Origin: Lotus japonicus
Lineage: Eukaryota; Streptophyta; Magnoliopsida; Fabales; Fabaceae
Direction: 5' to 3'
Length of the DNA stretch: 64,000 nucleotides
NCBI RefSeq assembly: GCF_012489685.1
Contig: NC_080046.1
Coordinates: 38,961,176 to 39,025,175 of the forward strand
The notes below the pieces were generated by a model. It had not been told where the DNA came from, ran no database searches, and saw only the letters and a list, made by a program, of their open reading frames with translations. The stretch's first letter is position 1, and the number at the start of each line of letters is the position of its first letter. A program made the translations under genes and the position numbers. Below are positions 36,816-49,532 of the stretch, in pieces.

Positions 36816-37710
36816 TCTCAATCACAAATCCAACCTCAACAACAACAACTACTCTAAACCAAAACCAAGATGGGAAATTGTCTCAAAGAGGCACTGAAAC
36901 ACAGTAAATTAATAAATATTATACCCACCAAAACAAACACCACCCAAGGGAATTATAAAGGGTCTCCAAAAAATTTGGAAGTTGAAGCAGTTGCAGTCAA
37001 AGACGCATATGAAGAGTTTGTGTTAAAGTTGAAGAGAAGAAGGAAGAGAAGGTGTTTTGCTGCAAGGAAAAGTAAACAACCATAAGGAGGAAGGTGCAGA
37101 GATTTTAGAAGGGTGTGTGTGAACCTTGACCAGACAAATTTTTGAGGTCCAAAATTGCCCACCATAAAAAAAGTGAAGATTCTTCAAATTTGACATTGGC
37201 TTCTGTTACCTTCCAAAGGTTGGTTACCTGTGGTTTGATTAGTTTGGTGAATTCTAGCCACGTGGTGGTGAATCTTTGTCGCTATTATAGGCTAAGGTTT
37301 GTGAACACTGAACACATGAATCATGAATGAAGACAAGTGAAAATGTCCCATGCAAACCCACCAAACTCAGCGCGCGCATTCACTCCACATAATTTATATC
37401 TACATGTACTTGCACCTTGAGAGTTGCAATTGAACTTGGCACAAATGCTGGATCATATTCACACTCTCCATGGTTAGCTGAGCTCCTAAATTTGGTTGAA
37501 CTGTTTATGTTCTTTTTTAACACATGTACTCTTTTTTAACACATGTAGATGATTAGGAAATCTGAACTAAAAACATAATTGAGATTATCACATAACGCGA
37601 AACATGATTGGACTCGACAGGAATTACCCGACCTTCTTTTTAGTTAATTTTATTGGGCATTAGTAGACGTAGGATCTATTGAAATATTTGGGGGAGCTCA
37701 AAACTTCATT
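36816..37710. other. RBCX2 upstream region
   Basis: Contains a TATAATA on the minus strand (36917-36923), about 100 bases before the ATG, as a possible TATA box, and a G-box further up. Open frames here (for example 36870-37085) show no family features and probably lie in the 5' UTR/promoter. Confidence 0.45.
37258..37265. promoter_or_regulatory. G-box (CCACGTGG) upstream of RBCX2
   Basis: A palindromic CACGTG core about 440 bp upstream of the RBCX2 start. G-boxes bind bZIP/bHLH factors such as HY5 and PIFs and are common in light-regulated photosynthesis genes, which would suit an RbcX chaperone. Functional role is inference. Confidence 0.45.
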
Positions 37711-37711
37711 A

Positions 37712-37866
37712 TATAGCGAGCAACTTCATAGTATGGCGAGTGATCACTTCATAGTTTATCGAGTGACTTCGCTATCTTGCAAGTAACTCCACTATCTGGC
37801 GAGCGACTCCACGGTTCGTCGACTGACTCCTTTATCTGGAAAGCGACTTCATATCCAACGAGCCAT
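37712..37866. repeat. Degenerate 20-25-bp minisatellite, about 7 copies
   Basis: Units of the form (G)GCGAGYRACTYCAYTATCT run in succession, each with GCGAG/CGAGT at its head and 'cttcatagt' or 'ctccactatct' in its body. It lies just before the large 540-bp array. Confidence 0.6.
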
Positions 37867-40800
37867 TAGCCAACACCTCGTCACTTTGAGCGCGATCTCT
37901 TCGTTATGTGGGTGATCCCACATTGTTTATGTATATTAGTTGCCTCCTTTGGAAATTTATGTATTCCCCATGCCTTGTTGGCAACTTATGTATGTTTTGG
38001 GCTCAATTTAATTAGGGTTACACATTTATCCTTAAAAAATGGTTGGATTGTTGATTTAGAGCTACGCATAAGTTTCATAGGATGTTTGGATATGTATGAA
38101 CCAATTGACATGTGCTAGAATTGAGAATATCAAAATTTGGCCTCTTGAGTTATGAAAATACATGAAACGTGTCTTTAGAAGCTTAAGATTATGAATCTTT
38201 GATAAATCATGCTTGAGTATTGAATTATAAAACACGAATTCAGCCAAAAAAACAAGGCATCAGAAGGACTCGCTTCAATTGAATTCTAACACTAAGCATC
38301 TCATGCAGAAGGTTTGGAGGCTCAAGTACAAGTTCTAGAACCATGCTGATGACACCAATTTCCACAGAGCCCACTTTGACTTGTGCAAGATCATATGGGG
38401 CAGTATTGAAGTCAAAGCCAAATCCAAATCAAAGTCCACTTCCACTAAAGGAGAAGAAGAAAACCCAAACTCCAACTCAAATGCAATAAACATGACTTCT
38501 TCTTCAGCAAAGAACGTGAAATCTGACAAGCAAGGGGTGGACAGTGATGTAGAGGCAAGTTTGCTTTTGAGGAGTGTAATGGTTGGATTGTTGATTTAGA
38601 GCTATGCACAAGTTTCATAGGATGTTTGGATATGTATGAACCAATTGGCATGTGCTAGAATTGAGAATATCAAAATTTGGCCTCTTGAGTTATGAAAATG
38701 CATGAAACATGTCTTTAGAAGCATAAGATTATGTATCTTTGATAAATCATGCTTGAGTATTGAATTATAAAACTCGAATTCAGCCACAAAACAGGGCATC
38801 AGAAGGACTCGCTTCATTTGAATTCTAACAGTAAGCATCTCATGCAGAAGGTTTGGAGGCTCAAGTACAAGTTCCAGCACCATGCTGATGGCACCAATTT
38901 CCACAAAACCCACTTTGACTTTTGCAAGATCATATGGGTAGTATTAAAATCAAAGCCAAAGCCAAATCCAAATCCAAGTCCACTTCCACTAAAGCAGAAG
39001 AAGAAAACTCAAACTCCAACTCTAATGCAATAAACATGACTTCTTCTTCAGCAAAGAACGTGAAATCAGGCAAGCAAGAGGTGAACAGTGATGTAGAGGC
39101 AAGTTTGCTTTTGAGGAGTGTAATGGTTGGATTGTTGATTTAGAGCTACGCATAAGTTTTATAGGATGTTTGGATATGTATGAACCAATTGGCATGTCCT
39201 AGAATTGAGAATATCAAAATTTGGCCTCTTGAGTTATGAAAATGCATGAAACATTTCTTTAGAAGCCTAATATTATGAATCTTTGAAAAATCATGCTTGA
39301 GTATTGAATTATAAAACTCGAATTCAGCCAAAAAAACAGGGCATCTAAAGGACTCGCGTCAGTTGAATTCTAACAGTAAGCATCTCATGCAGAAGGTTTG
39401 GAGGCTCAAGTACAAGTTCCAGAACCATGCTGATGGCACCAATTTCCACAGAGCCCACTTTGACTTGTGCAAGATCATATTGGGCAGTATTGAAATCAAA
39501 GCTAAAGCCACATCCAAATCCAAGTCCACTTCCACTGAAGCAGAAGAAGAAAACCCAAACTCCAAACTCTAATGCAATGAACATGACTTCTTCATCTACA
39601 AAGTACGTGAAATCTGACAAGCTAAGGGTGGACAGTGATGTAGAGGCAAGTTTGCTTTTGAGGAGTGTAATGATGGGATTGTTGATTTAGAGCTATGCAC
39701 AAGTTTCATAGGATGTTTGGATATGTATGAACCAGTTGACATGTGCTAGAATTGAGAATATCAAAATTTGGCCTCTTGAGTTATGAAAATACATGAAACA
39801 TGTCTTTAGAAGCCTAAGTTTATGAATCTTCGATAAATCTTGCTTCAGTATTGAATTATAAAACTCGAATTCAGCCACAAAAATAGGGCATCAGAAGGAC
39901 TCGCTTCAGTTGAATTCTAACAGTAAGCATCTCATGCAGAAGGTTTGGAGGCTCAAGTACAAGTTTTAGAACCATGTTGATGGCACCAATTTCCACAGAG
40001 CCCACTTGGACTTGTGCAAGATCATATGGGGCAGTATTGAAGTCAAAGCAAAATCCAAATCCAAGTCCACTTCCACTGAAGCAGAAGAAGAAAACCCAAA
40101 CTCCAACTCTAATGCAATGAACATGACTTATTCTTCCGCAAAGAACGAGAAATCTAACAAGCAAGGGGTGGACAGTGATGTAGAGGCAAGTTTAGTTTTG
40201 AATAGTGTAATGGTTGGATTGTTGATTTAGAGCTATGCACAAGTTTCATAGGATGTTTGGATATGTTTGAACCAATTGAAATGTGCTAGAATTGAGAATA
40301 TCAAAATTTGGCCTCTTGAGTTATGAAAATGCATGAAGCATGTCTTTCTAAGCCTAAGTTTATGAATCTTCGATAAATCTTGCTTCAGTATTGAATTATA
40401 AAACTCGAATTCAGCCAAAAAAACAGGGCATCAGAAAGACTCGCTTCAATTGAATTCTAACAGTAAGCATCTCATGGAGAAGGTTTGGAGACTCAAGTAC
40501 AAGTTTCCGAACTATGCTGATGGCACCAATTTCCACAGAGCCCACTTTGACTTGTGCTAGATCATATGGGGCTGTATTGAAGTCAAAGTCAAAGCCAAAT
40601 CCAATTCCAAGTCCACTTCCACTGAAGCAGAAGAAGAAAACCCAAACTCCAACTCTAATGCAATGACGATGACTTCTTCTTCTTCTGCAAAGAACGAGAA
40701 ATCTGACAAGTAAGGGGTGGACAGTGAAGTAGAGGCAAGTTTGCTTTTGAGGAATGTAATGCTTGGATTGTTGATTTAGAGCTATGCACAAGTTTCATAA

Positions 40801-40997
40801 GCTGTTTGGATATGTATGAACCATTTGGCATGTGCTAGAATTGAGAATCTTAAATTTGGGCATCTTGAGTTATGAAGATGCAAGAAACATGTCTTTAGAA
40901 GCCTAAGATTATGAATCTTTAATAAATCATGCTTGAGTATTGAATAATAAAACTCAAATTCAGCCACAAAACAGAGCATCAGAAGGACTCGCTTTAT

Positions 40998-41324
40998 TTG
41001 AATTCTAACAGTAAGCATCTCATGCAGATGGTTTGGAGGCTCAAGTACAAGTTCTGGAACCATGCGGATGGCACCAATTTCCACAAAGGCCACTTTGAAT
41101 TTTGCAAGATCATATGGGGCAGTATTGAAATCAAAGCCAAAGCCACATCCAAATCCAAGTCCACTTCCACTGAAACAGAAGAAGAAAACCCAAACTCCAA
41201 CTCTAATGCAATGAACATGACATTTTCTTCTACAAAGTACGTGAAATCTGACAAGCAAAGGGTGGACAGTGATGTAGAGGCAAGTTTGTTTTTCAGGAGT
41301 GTAATGGTTGCATTGTTGATTTAG
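40998..41324 (+). other. Monomer ORF, 108 codons (array unit from 40781)
   Basis: One of the full-length copies of the unidentified monomer ORF. Order: N-terminal basic/aromatic half (KHLMQMVWRLKYKF, then ADGTNFHKGHFEFCKIIWGS), a Lys-Ser repeat (KATSKSKST), an acidic Glu run, an Asn-Ser run and a hydrophobic tail. No signal peptide or known domain. Whether it is translated is unknown. Confidence 0.3.
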
Positions 41325-41917
41325 AGCTATGCACAAGTTTCATAGGATGTTTTGATATGTATGAACCAATTGGCTTGTGCTAGAATTGAGAATATCCAAA
41401 TTTGGTCTCTTAAGTTATGAAAATGGATGAAACATGTATTTAGAAGCCTAAGATTATGAATCTTTGATAAATCAAGCTTGAGTATTGAATTATAAGACCC
41501 GAATTCAGCCACAAAAACAGGGCATCATAAGGACTCGCTTCAATTGAATTCTAACAGTAACCATCTCATGCAGAAGGTTTGGAGGCTCAAGTACAAGTTT
41601 TAGAACCATGCTGATAGCACCAATTTCCACAAAGACCACTTTGACTTGGGCAAGATCATATGGGGCAGTATTGAAGTCAAAGTCAAAGCCAAATCGAAAT
41701 CCAAGTCCACTTCCACTGAAGCAGAAGAAGAAAACCCAAACTCCAACTCTAATGCATTGAACATGACTTTTTTCTTCTGCAAAGAACGTGAAATCTCTGA
41801 CAAGCAAGGGGTGGACAGTGATGTAGAGGCAAGTTTGCTTTTGAAGAGTGTAATGATTGGATTGTTGATTTAGAGCTATGCACAAGTTTCATAGGATGTT
41901 TGGATATGTATGAACCA

Positions 41918-41974
41918 TACTCCAACTCTAATGCAATGAACATGACTTCTTCTTCTGCAAAGAACGTGAAATCA
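41918..41974 (+). repeat. 57-bp templated insertion inside a monomer
   Basis: A copy of the monomer's own 'actccaactctaatgcaatg' ... 'gcaaagaacgtgaaatc' segment is inserted between 'gaacca' and 'attggc' of the monomer starting at 41875. The source lies about 170 bp upstream in the previous monomer. It accounts for the 602-bp spacing. Confidence 0.85.
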
Positions 41975-44312
41975 ATTGGCATGTGCTAGAATTGAGAATA
42001 TCAAAATTTGGCTCATGAGTTATTAAAATGCACGAAACATGTCTTTAGAAACCTAAGATTATGAATCTTTGAGAAATTATGCTTGAGTATTGAATCATAA
42101 AACTCGAATTCAGCCACAAAAACAGGGCATCAGAAGGACAATCTTCAATTGAATTCTAACAGTAAGCATCTCATGCAGAAGGTTTGGGGGCTCAAGTACA
42201 AGTTTCAGAACCATGCTGATGACACCAATTTCCACAGAGCTCACTTTGACTTGTGCTAGGTCATATGGGGCAGTATTGAAGTCAAAGCCAAAGACACATC
42301 CAAATCCAAGTCGACTTCCACTTAAGTAGAAGAAGAAAACCCAATCTCCAACCCTTATGCAATGAACATGACTTCTTCTTCTACAAAGTTCGTGAAATCT
42401 GACAAGCAAAAAGTGGACAGTGATGTAGAGGCAAGTTTGCTTTTGAGGAATGTAATGGTAGGATTGTTGATTTAGAGCTATGCACAAGTTTCATAGGATG
42501 TTTGAATATGTATGAACCAATTGGCATGTGCTAGAATTGAGAATATCAAAATTTGGCCTCTTAAGTTATGAAAATACATGAAACGTGTCTTTAGAATCCT
42601 AAGATTATGAATCTTTGATAAATCATGCTTGAGTATTGAATTATAAAACTCGTATTCATCCAAAAAAACAGGGCCTCAAAAGGACTCGCTTCTATCGAAT
42701 TCTAACACTAAGCATCTCATGTAGAAGGTTTGGAAGCTCAAGTACAAGTTCTAGAACCAAGCAGATGGCACCTATTTCCACCGAACCCACTTTGACTTGT
42801 GCAAGATCATATGGGGCAGTATTTAGGTCAAAGCCAAATCCAAATCCAAGTCCACTTCCACTAAAGTAGAAGAAGAAAACCCAAACTCCAACTCTAATAC
42901 AATGAACATGACTTCTTTTTCTGCAAAGAACGTGAAATCTGACATGCAAGGGGTGGACAGTGATGTAGAGGCAAGTTTGGTTTTGAGGAGTGTAATGGTT
43001 GAATTGTTGATTTAGAGCTATGCACAAGTTTCATAGGATGTTTGGATATGTATGAACCAATTGGCATGTGCTAGAATTGAGAATATCAAAATTTGGCCTC
43101 TTGAGTTATGAAAATACATAAACGTGTCTTTAGAAGCCTAAGATTATGAACCTTTGATAAATCATGCTTGAGTATTGAATTATAAAGCTCGAATTCATCC
43201 AAAAAAACAGGGCCTCAAAAGGACTCGCTTCTATTGAATTCTAACACTAAGCGTCTCATGTAGAAGGTTTGGAAGCTCAAGTACAAGTTCTAGAACCATG
43301 CTGATGGCACCTATTTCCACAGATCCCACTTTGACTTGTGCAAGATCATATGGGGCAGTATTGAAGTCAAAGCCACATCTAAATCCAAGTCCACTTCCAC
43401 TTAAGTAGAAGACGAAAACCCAAACTCCAACTCTAATACAATGAACATGTCTTCTTCTTCTACAAAGTTCGGGAAATCTGACAAGCAAAGGGTGGACAAT
43501 GATGTAGAGGCAAGTTTGCTTTTGAGGAATGTAATGGTAAGATTGTTGATTTAGAGCTATGCACAAGTTTCATAGGATATTTGGATATGTATGAACCAAT
43601 TGGCAGGTGCTATAATTTAGAATATCAAAATTTGGTCTCTTGAGTTTTGAAAATGCATGAAACATGTCTTTAGAAGCCTAAGATTATGAATCTTTGATAA
43701 ATCATGCTTGAGTATTGAATTATAAAACTCGAATTCAGCAACAAAAACAGGGCATCATAATTACTCGCTTCAATTGAATTCTAACAGTAAGCATCTCATG
43801 CAGAAGGTTTAGAGGCTCAAGTACAAGATCCAGAACCATGCTGATGGCACAAATTTCCACATAACCCACTTTGACTTGTGCAAGATCATATGGGGCAGTA
43901 TTGAAGTCATAGCCAAATCCAAATCCAAGTCCACTTCCACTGAAGTAGAAAAGAAAACCCAAACTCCAACTCTAATGCATTGAACATGACTTTTTCTTCA
44001 GCAAAGAACGTGAAATCTGACAAGCAAGGGGTGGACAGTGATGTAGAGGCAAGTTTGCTTTTGAAGAGTGTAATGATTGGATTGTTGATTTGGAGCTATG
44101 CACAAGTTTCATAGGATGTTTGGATATGTGTGAACCAATTGGCATGTGCTAGAATTGAGATTATCAAAATTTGGCCGCTTGAGTTATGAAAATGCATGAA
44201 ACATGTCTTTAGAAGCCTAAGATTATGAATCTTTGATAAATCATGCTTGAGTATTGAATTATAAAAGTCGAATTCAGCAACAAAAACAGAGCATCAGAAG
44301 GAATCGCTTCAG

Positions 44313-44633
44313 TTGAATTCTAACAGTAAGCATCTCATGCAGAAGGTTTGGAGACTCAATTATCAGTTTGAGAACCATCCTGATGGCACCAATTTCCACA
44401 GAGCCCACTTCGACTTGTGCGAAATCATATGGGGCGGTATTGAAGCCAAAGCCAAATCCAAATCAAAGTCCACTTCCACTGAAGAAAAAGAAGGAAACCC
44501 AAACTCCAACTCTAATGAAATGAACATGACTTCTTCTTTTGCAAAGAACGTGGAATCTGACAAGCAAGGAGTGGACAGTGATGTAGAGGCAAGTTTGCTT
44601 TTGAGGATTGTAATGGTTGGATTCTTGATTTAA
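44313..44633 (+). other. Monomer ORF, 106 codons (array unit from 44095)
   Basis: Same plan as the other monomer ORFs but a distinct subtype: HPDGTNFHRAHFDLCEIIWG and GIEAKAKSKSKS instead of the ADGTNF/SIEVKAK type. The next monomer (44787-45173) has the same subtype, so these two are a recent local pair. Confidence 0.3.
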
Positions 44634-44786
44634 AGCTATGCACAAGTTTCATAGGATGTTTGGATATGTATGAACCAATTGGCATGTGCTAGAATTGAGA
44701 ATATCAAAATTTGGCCTCTTGAGTTATGAAAATGCATGAAACATGTCTTTAGAAGCCTAAGATTATGAATCTTTGATAAATCATGC

Positions 44787-45173
44787 TTGAGTATTGAATT
44801 ATTAAACTCGAATTCAGCCACAAAAACAGTGCATCAGAAGGAATCGCTTCAGTTAAATTCTAACAGTAAGCATCTCATGCAGAAGGTTTGGAGACTCAAT
44901 TACAAGTTTGTGAACCATCCTGATGGGACCAATTTCCACAGAGCCCACTTTGACTTGTGCGAGATCATATGGGGCGGTATTGAAGCCAAAGTCAAATCCA
45001 AATCAAAGTCCACTTCCACTGAAGCAGAAGAAGAAAACCCAAACTCCAAGTCTAATGAAATGAACATGACTTCTTCTTTTGCAAAGAACGTGAAATCTGA
45101 CAAGCAAGGGGTGAACAGTGATGTAGAGGCAAGTTTGCTTTTGAGGAGTGTAATGGTTGGATTGTTGATTTAG
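44787..45173 (+). other. Monomer ORF, longest copy, 128 codons
   Basis: The frame opens earlier than in other copies, starting in the preceding AT-rich third of the unit. It ends at the same stop in 'ttgatttag'. Sequence plan as the 44313 copy. It is the last monomer before the foreign insert. Confidence 0.3.
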
Positions 45174-45201
45174 AGCTATGCACAAGTTTCATAGGATGTT
45201 T

Positions 45202-45749
45202 TTTCCCTCTTGTCGAGTGGCATTCCGCTCCCTTTTCTTCCTTCTTTTCCGTTGTCGGTCCTCTTCCTTACCATCAAGCAAGGGTCAAGCTGATCGTGGG
45301 AATTTCATTCATTCAATGACCAAGTTTCTCTAACGAAAAGAGCTCTTGAAACTTCTTTGAATGCCCCATTCCATTTCCGGGATCTCAAGTTCTGAGGCTC
45401 TCTAGTAGGGGCTTTCGACTGAGGATTTCTTATTATGCAAAAGAGCCCCTATCAATACGAAGCTGCGAGGAAGCCTTCTGAAGACTCTGTCTCGGTTGAT
45501 GCGCCTGCTAATAAGAAAGAATCTTTCCCCTCCTTATCAGTCGAGTTACTTCATACCTTTAGACATTCTCTTTTTATATTTGATTCTATTTGAGGAGAGA
45601 GTCTATTCCTTGGCAGTCTCCTCTAGTCTTAGCAGCTACCCTTCCCATTCCTCTAGCTCTCATTTCGCGCATGCGCTTTGCGCTCTTGGCTTAACAACAT
45701 CAAAGAGGAATCGAACCTCTTCAAGTTCTGTTCAAACTCTAATCCATTT
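45202..45749. other. 548-bp foreign insert in the array, probably organellar (mitochondrial) DNA
   Basis: This block has no similarity to the monomer and a higher GC content. It is flanked on both sides by GATGTTT (45195-45201 and 45750-45756), part of the monomer. Phrases such as 'cattccatttccgggatctc' and 'gctctctagtaggggctttc' resemble plant mitochondrial intergenic sequence as I remember it. Near 45700-45725 the minus strand has a tRNA T-arm-like GGTTCGATTCC. The 90-codon frame at 45496-45768 crosses the junction and is not a gene. Confidence 0.55.
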
Positions 45750-47565
45750 GATGTTTGGATATGTATGAACCAATTGGCATGTGCTAGAATTGAGAATATC
45801 AAAATTTGGCCCCTTGAGTTTTGAAAATTCATGAAACGTGTCTTTAGAAGCCTAAGATTATGAATCTTTGATAAATTATGCTTGAGTATTGAATTATAAA
45901 ACTCGAATTCATCCAAAAAACAGGGCCTCAAAAGGACTCGCTTCTATTGAATTCTAACACTAAGCATCTCATGTAGAAGGTTTGGAAGCTCAAGTACAAG
46001 TTCTAGAACCAAGCAGATGGCACCTATTTCCACCGAACCCACTTTGACTTGTGCAAGATCATATGGGGCAGTATTGAAGTCAAAGCCAAATCCAAATCCA
46101 AGTCCACTTCCACTGAAGTAGAAGAAGAAAACCCAAACTCCAACTCTAATACAATGAACATGACTTCTTTTTCTGCAAAGAACGTGAAATCTGACATGCA
46201 AGGGGTGGACAGTGATGTAGAGGCAAGTTTGGTTTTGAGGAGTGTAATGGTTGAATTGTTGATTTAGAGCTATGCATAAGTTTCATAGGATGTTTGGATA
46301 TGTATGAACCAATTGGCATGTGCTAGAATTGAGAATATCAAAATTTGGCCTCTTGAGTTATGAAAATACATAAACGTGTCTTTAGAAGCCTAAGATTATG
46401 AATCTTTGATAAATCATGCTTGAGTATTGAATTATAAAGCTCGAATTCATCCAAAAAAACAGGGCCTCAAAAGGACTCGCTTCTATTGAATTCTAACACT
46501 AAGCGTCTCATGTAGAAGGTTTGGAAGCTCAAGTACAAGTTCTAGAACCATGCTGATGGCACCTATTTCCACAGATCCCACTTTGACTTGTGCAAGATCA
46601 TATGGGGCAGTATTGAAGTCAAAGCCACATCTAAATCCAAGTCCACTTCCACTTAAGTAGAAGACGAAAACCCAAACTCCAACTCTAATACAATGAACAT
46701 GTCTTCTTCTTCTACAAAGTTCGGGAAATCTGACAAGCAAAGGGTGGACAGTGATGTAGAGGCAAGTTTGCTTTTGAGGAATGTAATGGTTGGATTGTTG
46801 ATTTAGAGCTATGCACAAGTTTCATAGGATGTTTGGATATGTATGAACCAATTGGCATGTGCTAGAATTGAGAATATCAAAATTTGGCCTCTTGTGTTAT
46901 GAAAATACATGAAACGTGTCTTTAGAATCCTAAGATTATGAATCTTCGATAAATCATGCTTGAGTATTGAATTATAAAACTCGAATTCATCCAAAAAAAC
47001 AGGGCCTCAAAAGGACTCGCTTCTATTGAATTCTAACACTAAGCATCTCATGTAGAAGGTTTGGAAGCTCAAGTACAAGTTCTAGAACCAAGCAGATGAC
47101 ACCTATTTCCACAGCACCCACTTTGACTTGTGCAAGATCATATGGGGCAGTATTGAAGTCAAAGCCAAATCCAAATCCAAGTCCACTTCCACTGAAGTAG
47201 AAGAAGAAAACCCAAACTCCAACTCTAATACAATGAACATGACTTCTTTTTCTGCAAAGAACGTGAAATCTGACATGCAAGGGGTGGACAGTGATGTAGA
47301 GGCAAGTTTGGTTTTGAGGAGTGTAATGGTTGAATTGTTGATTTAGAGCTATGCACAAGTTTCATAGGATGTTTGGATATGTATGAACCAATTGGCATGT
47401 GCTAGAATTGAGAATATCAAAATTTGGCCTCTTGAGTTATGAAAATGCATGAAACATGTCTTTAGAAGCCTAAGATTATGAATCTTTGATAATTCATGCT
47501 TGAGTATTGAATTATAAAACTCGAATTCAGTCACAAAAACAGGGCATCAAAAGAACTCGATTCAA

Positions 47566-47892
47566 TTGAATTCTAACAGTAAGCATCTCATGCAGAAGGT
47601 TTGGAGGCTCAAGTACAAGTTTCAGAACCATGCTGATGGCACCAATTTTCACAGAGCCCACTTTGACTTGTGCAAGATCATATGGGGCAGTATTGAAGTC
47701 AATGTCAAAGCCAAATCCAAATCCAACTCCACTTCCACTGAAGCAGAAAAAGAAAACCGAAACTCCAACTCTAATGCAATGAACATGATTTCTTCTTCTG
47801 CCAAGAACGTGAAATCAGACAAGCGAGGGGTGGACAGTGGTGTAGAGAGAAGTTTGCTTTTCAGGAGTGTAAAGGCTAGATTGTTGAGTTAG
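47566..47892 (+). other. Monomer ORF, 108 codons (array unit from 47348)
   Basis: Full-length frame with altered end (SVKARLLS instead of SVMVGLLI) and RGVDSGVERS in place of QGVDSDVEAS. The frame is open but the C-terminus is diverging. Confidence 0.3.
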
Positions 47893-48111
47893 AGCTATGT
47901 ACAAGTTTTATAGGATGTTTGGATATGTATGAACCAATTGGCATGTGCTAGAATTGAGAATATCAAAATTTGGCCTCTTGAGTTATGAAAATGCATAAAT
48001 CATGTCTTTAGAAGCCTAAGATTATGAATCTTTGATAAATCATGCTTGAGTATTGAATTATAAAACTCAAACTCAGCCAAAAAAACAAGGCATCAAAAGG
48101 ACTCGCGTCAG

Positions 48112-48438
48112 TTGAATTATAACACTAAGCATCTCATGCAGAAGGTTTGGAGACTCAAGTACAAGTTACAGAACCATGCTGATGGCTCCAATTTCCAGAT
48201 AGCCCACTTTGACTTGTGGAAGATCATATGGGGCAGTATTGAAGTCAATGCCAAAGCCATATCCAAATCCAACTCCACTTCCACTGAAGCAGAAAAAGAA
48301 AACTCAAACTCCAACTCCAATGCAATGAACATGACTTTTTCTTCTACAAAGTACGTGAAATATGACAACCAAGGGGTGGACAGTGATGTAGAGGCATGTT
48401 TTCTTTTGAGGAGTGTAATGGTTGGATTGTTGATTTAG
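48112..48438 (+). other. Monomer ORF, 108 codons (array unit from 47894)
   Basis: Full-length frame, subtype with HADGSNFQIAHFDLWKIIWG shared with the next monomer (48658-). Same Lys/Ser and Glu/Asn composition and the hydrophobic tail SVMVGLLI. Confidence 0.3.
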
Positions 48439-49199
48439 AGCTATGCACAAGTTTCAATGGATGTTTGGATATGTATGAACCAATTGACATGTGCTAGAAT
48501 TGAGAATATCAAAATTTGGCTTCTTGAGTTATGAAAATGCATTAACCATGTCTTTAGAAGCCTAAGATTATGAATCTTTGATAAATCATGCTTGAGTATT
48601 GAATTATAAAACTAAAATTCAGCCAAAAAAACAAGGCATCAAAAGGACTCGCTTTAGTTGAATTCTAACACTATGCATCTCATGCAGAAGGTTTGGAGAC
48701 TCAAGTACAAGTTACAGAACCATGCTGATGGCTCCAATTTCCAGATAGCCCACTTTGACTTGTGCAAGATCATATGGGACAGTATTGAAGTCAAAGCCAA
48801 AGCCAAATCCAAGTCCACTTCCACTGAAAGCAGAAAAAGAAAACCCAAACTCCAACTCTAATGCAATGAATATGACTTCTTCTTCTACAAAGAACGTGAA
48901 ATCTGACAAGCAAGGGGTGGACAGTGATGTAGATGCAAGTTTGCTTTTGATGAGTGTAATGATTGGATTGTTGATTTAGAGCTATGCACAACTTTCATAT
49001 GATGTTTGGATATGTATGAACCAATTGGCATGTGCTAGAATTTGAGAATATCAAAATTTTGTCTCTTGAGTTATGAAAATGCATGAAACATGTCTTTAGA
49101 AGCCTAAGATTATGAATTTTTGATAAATTATTCTTGAGTATTGAATTATAAAACTCGAATTCAGCCAAAAAAACAGGGCATCAGAAAGACTCGCTTCAC

Positions 49200-49532
49200 T
49201 TGAATTCTAAAAGTAAGCATCTCATGCAGAAGGTTTGGAGGCTCAAGTACAAGTTCCAGAACCATGGTGATGACACCAATTTCCACAGAGCCCACTTTGA
49301 CTTGTGCAAGATCATATGGGGCAGTATTGAAGTCAAAGCCAAAGCCAAATCCAAATCCAAATCCATGTCCACTTCCACTGAAGCAGAAGAAGGAAACCCA
49401 AACTCCAACTCTAATGTAGTGAAGATGACTTCTTCTTCTGCAAAGAATGGGAAATCTGACAAGCAAGGGGTGAACAGTGATGTAGAGGCAAGTTTGCTTA
49501 TGAGGAGTGTAACGCTTGGATTGTTGATTTAG
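49200..49532 (+). other. Monomer ORF, 110 codons (array unit from 48981)
   Basis: Last full-length copy of the array. Its Lys-Ser tract is longer (KAKAKSKSKSMSTSTE), from in-frame expansion of a 6-bp CCAAAT-like motif. Ends SVTLGLLI. Confidence 0.3.

Noticed and set aside
45496..45768. 90-codon plus-strand frame in the foreign insert
   Set aside because: It crosses the right junction into the monomer and has no recognised domain.
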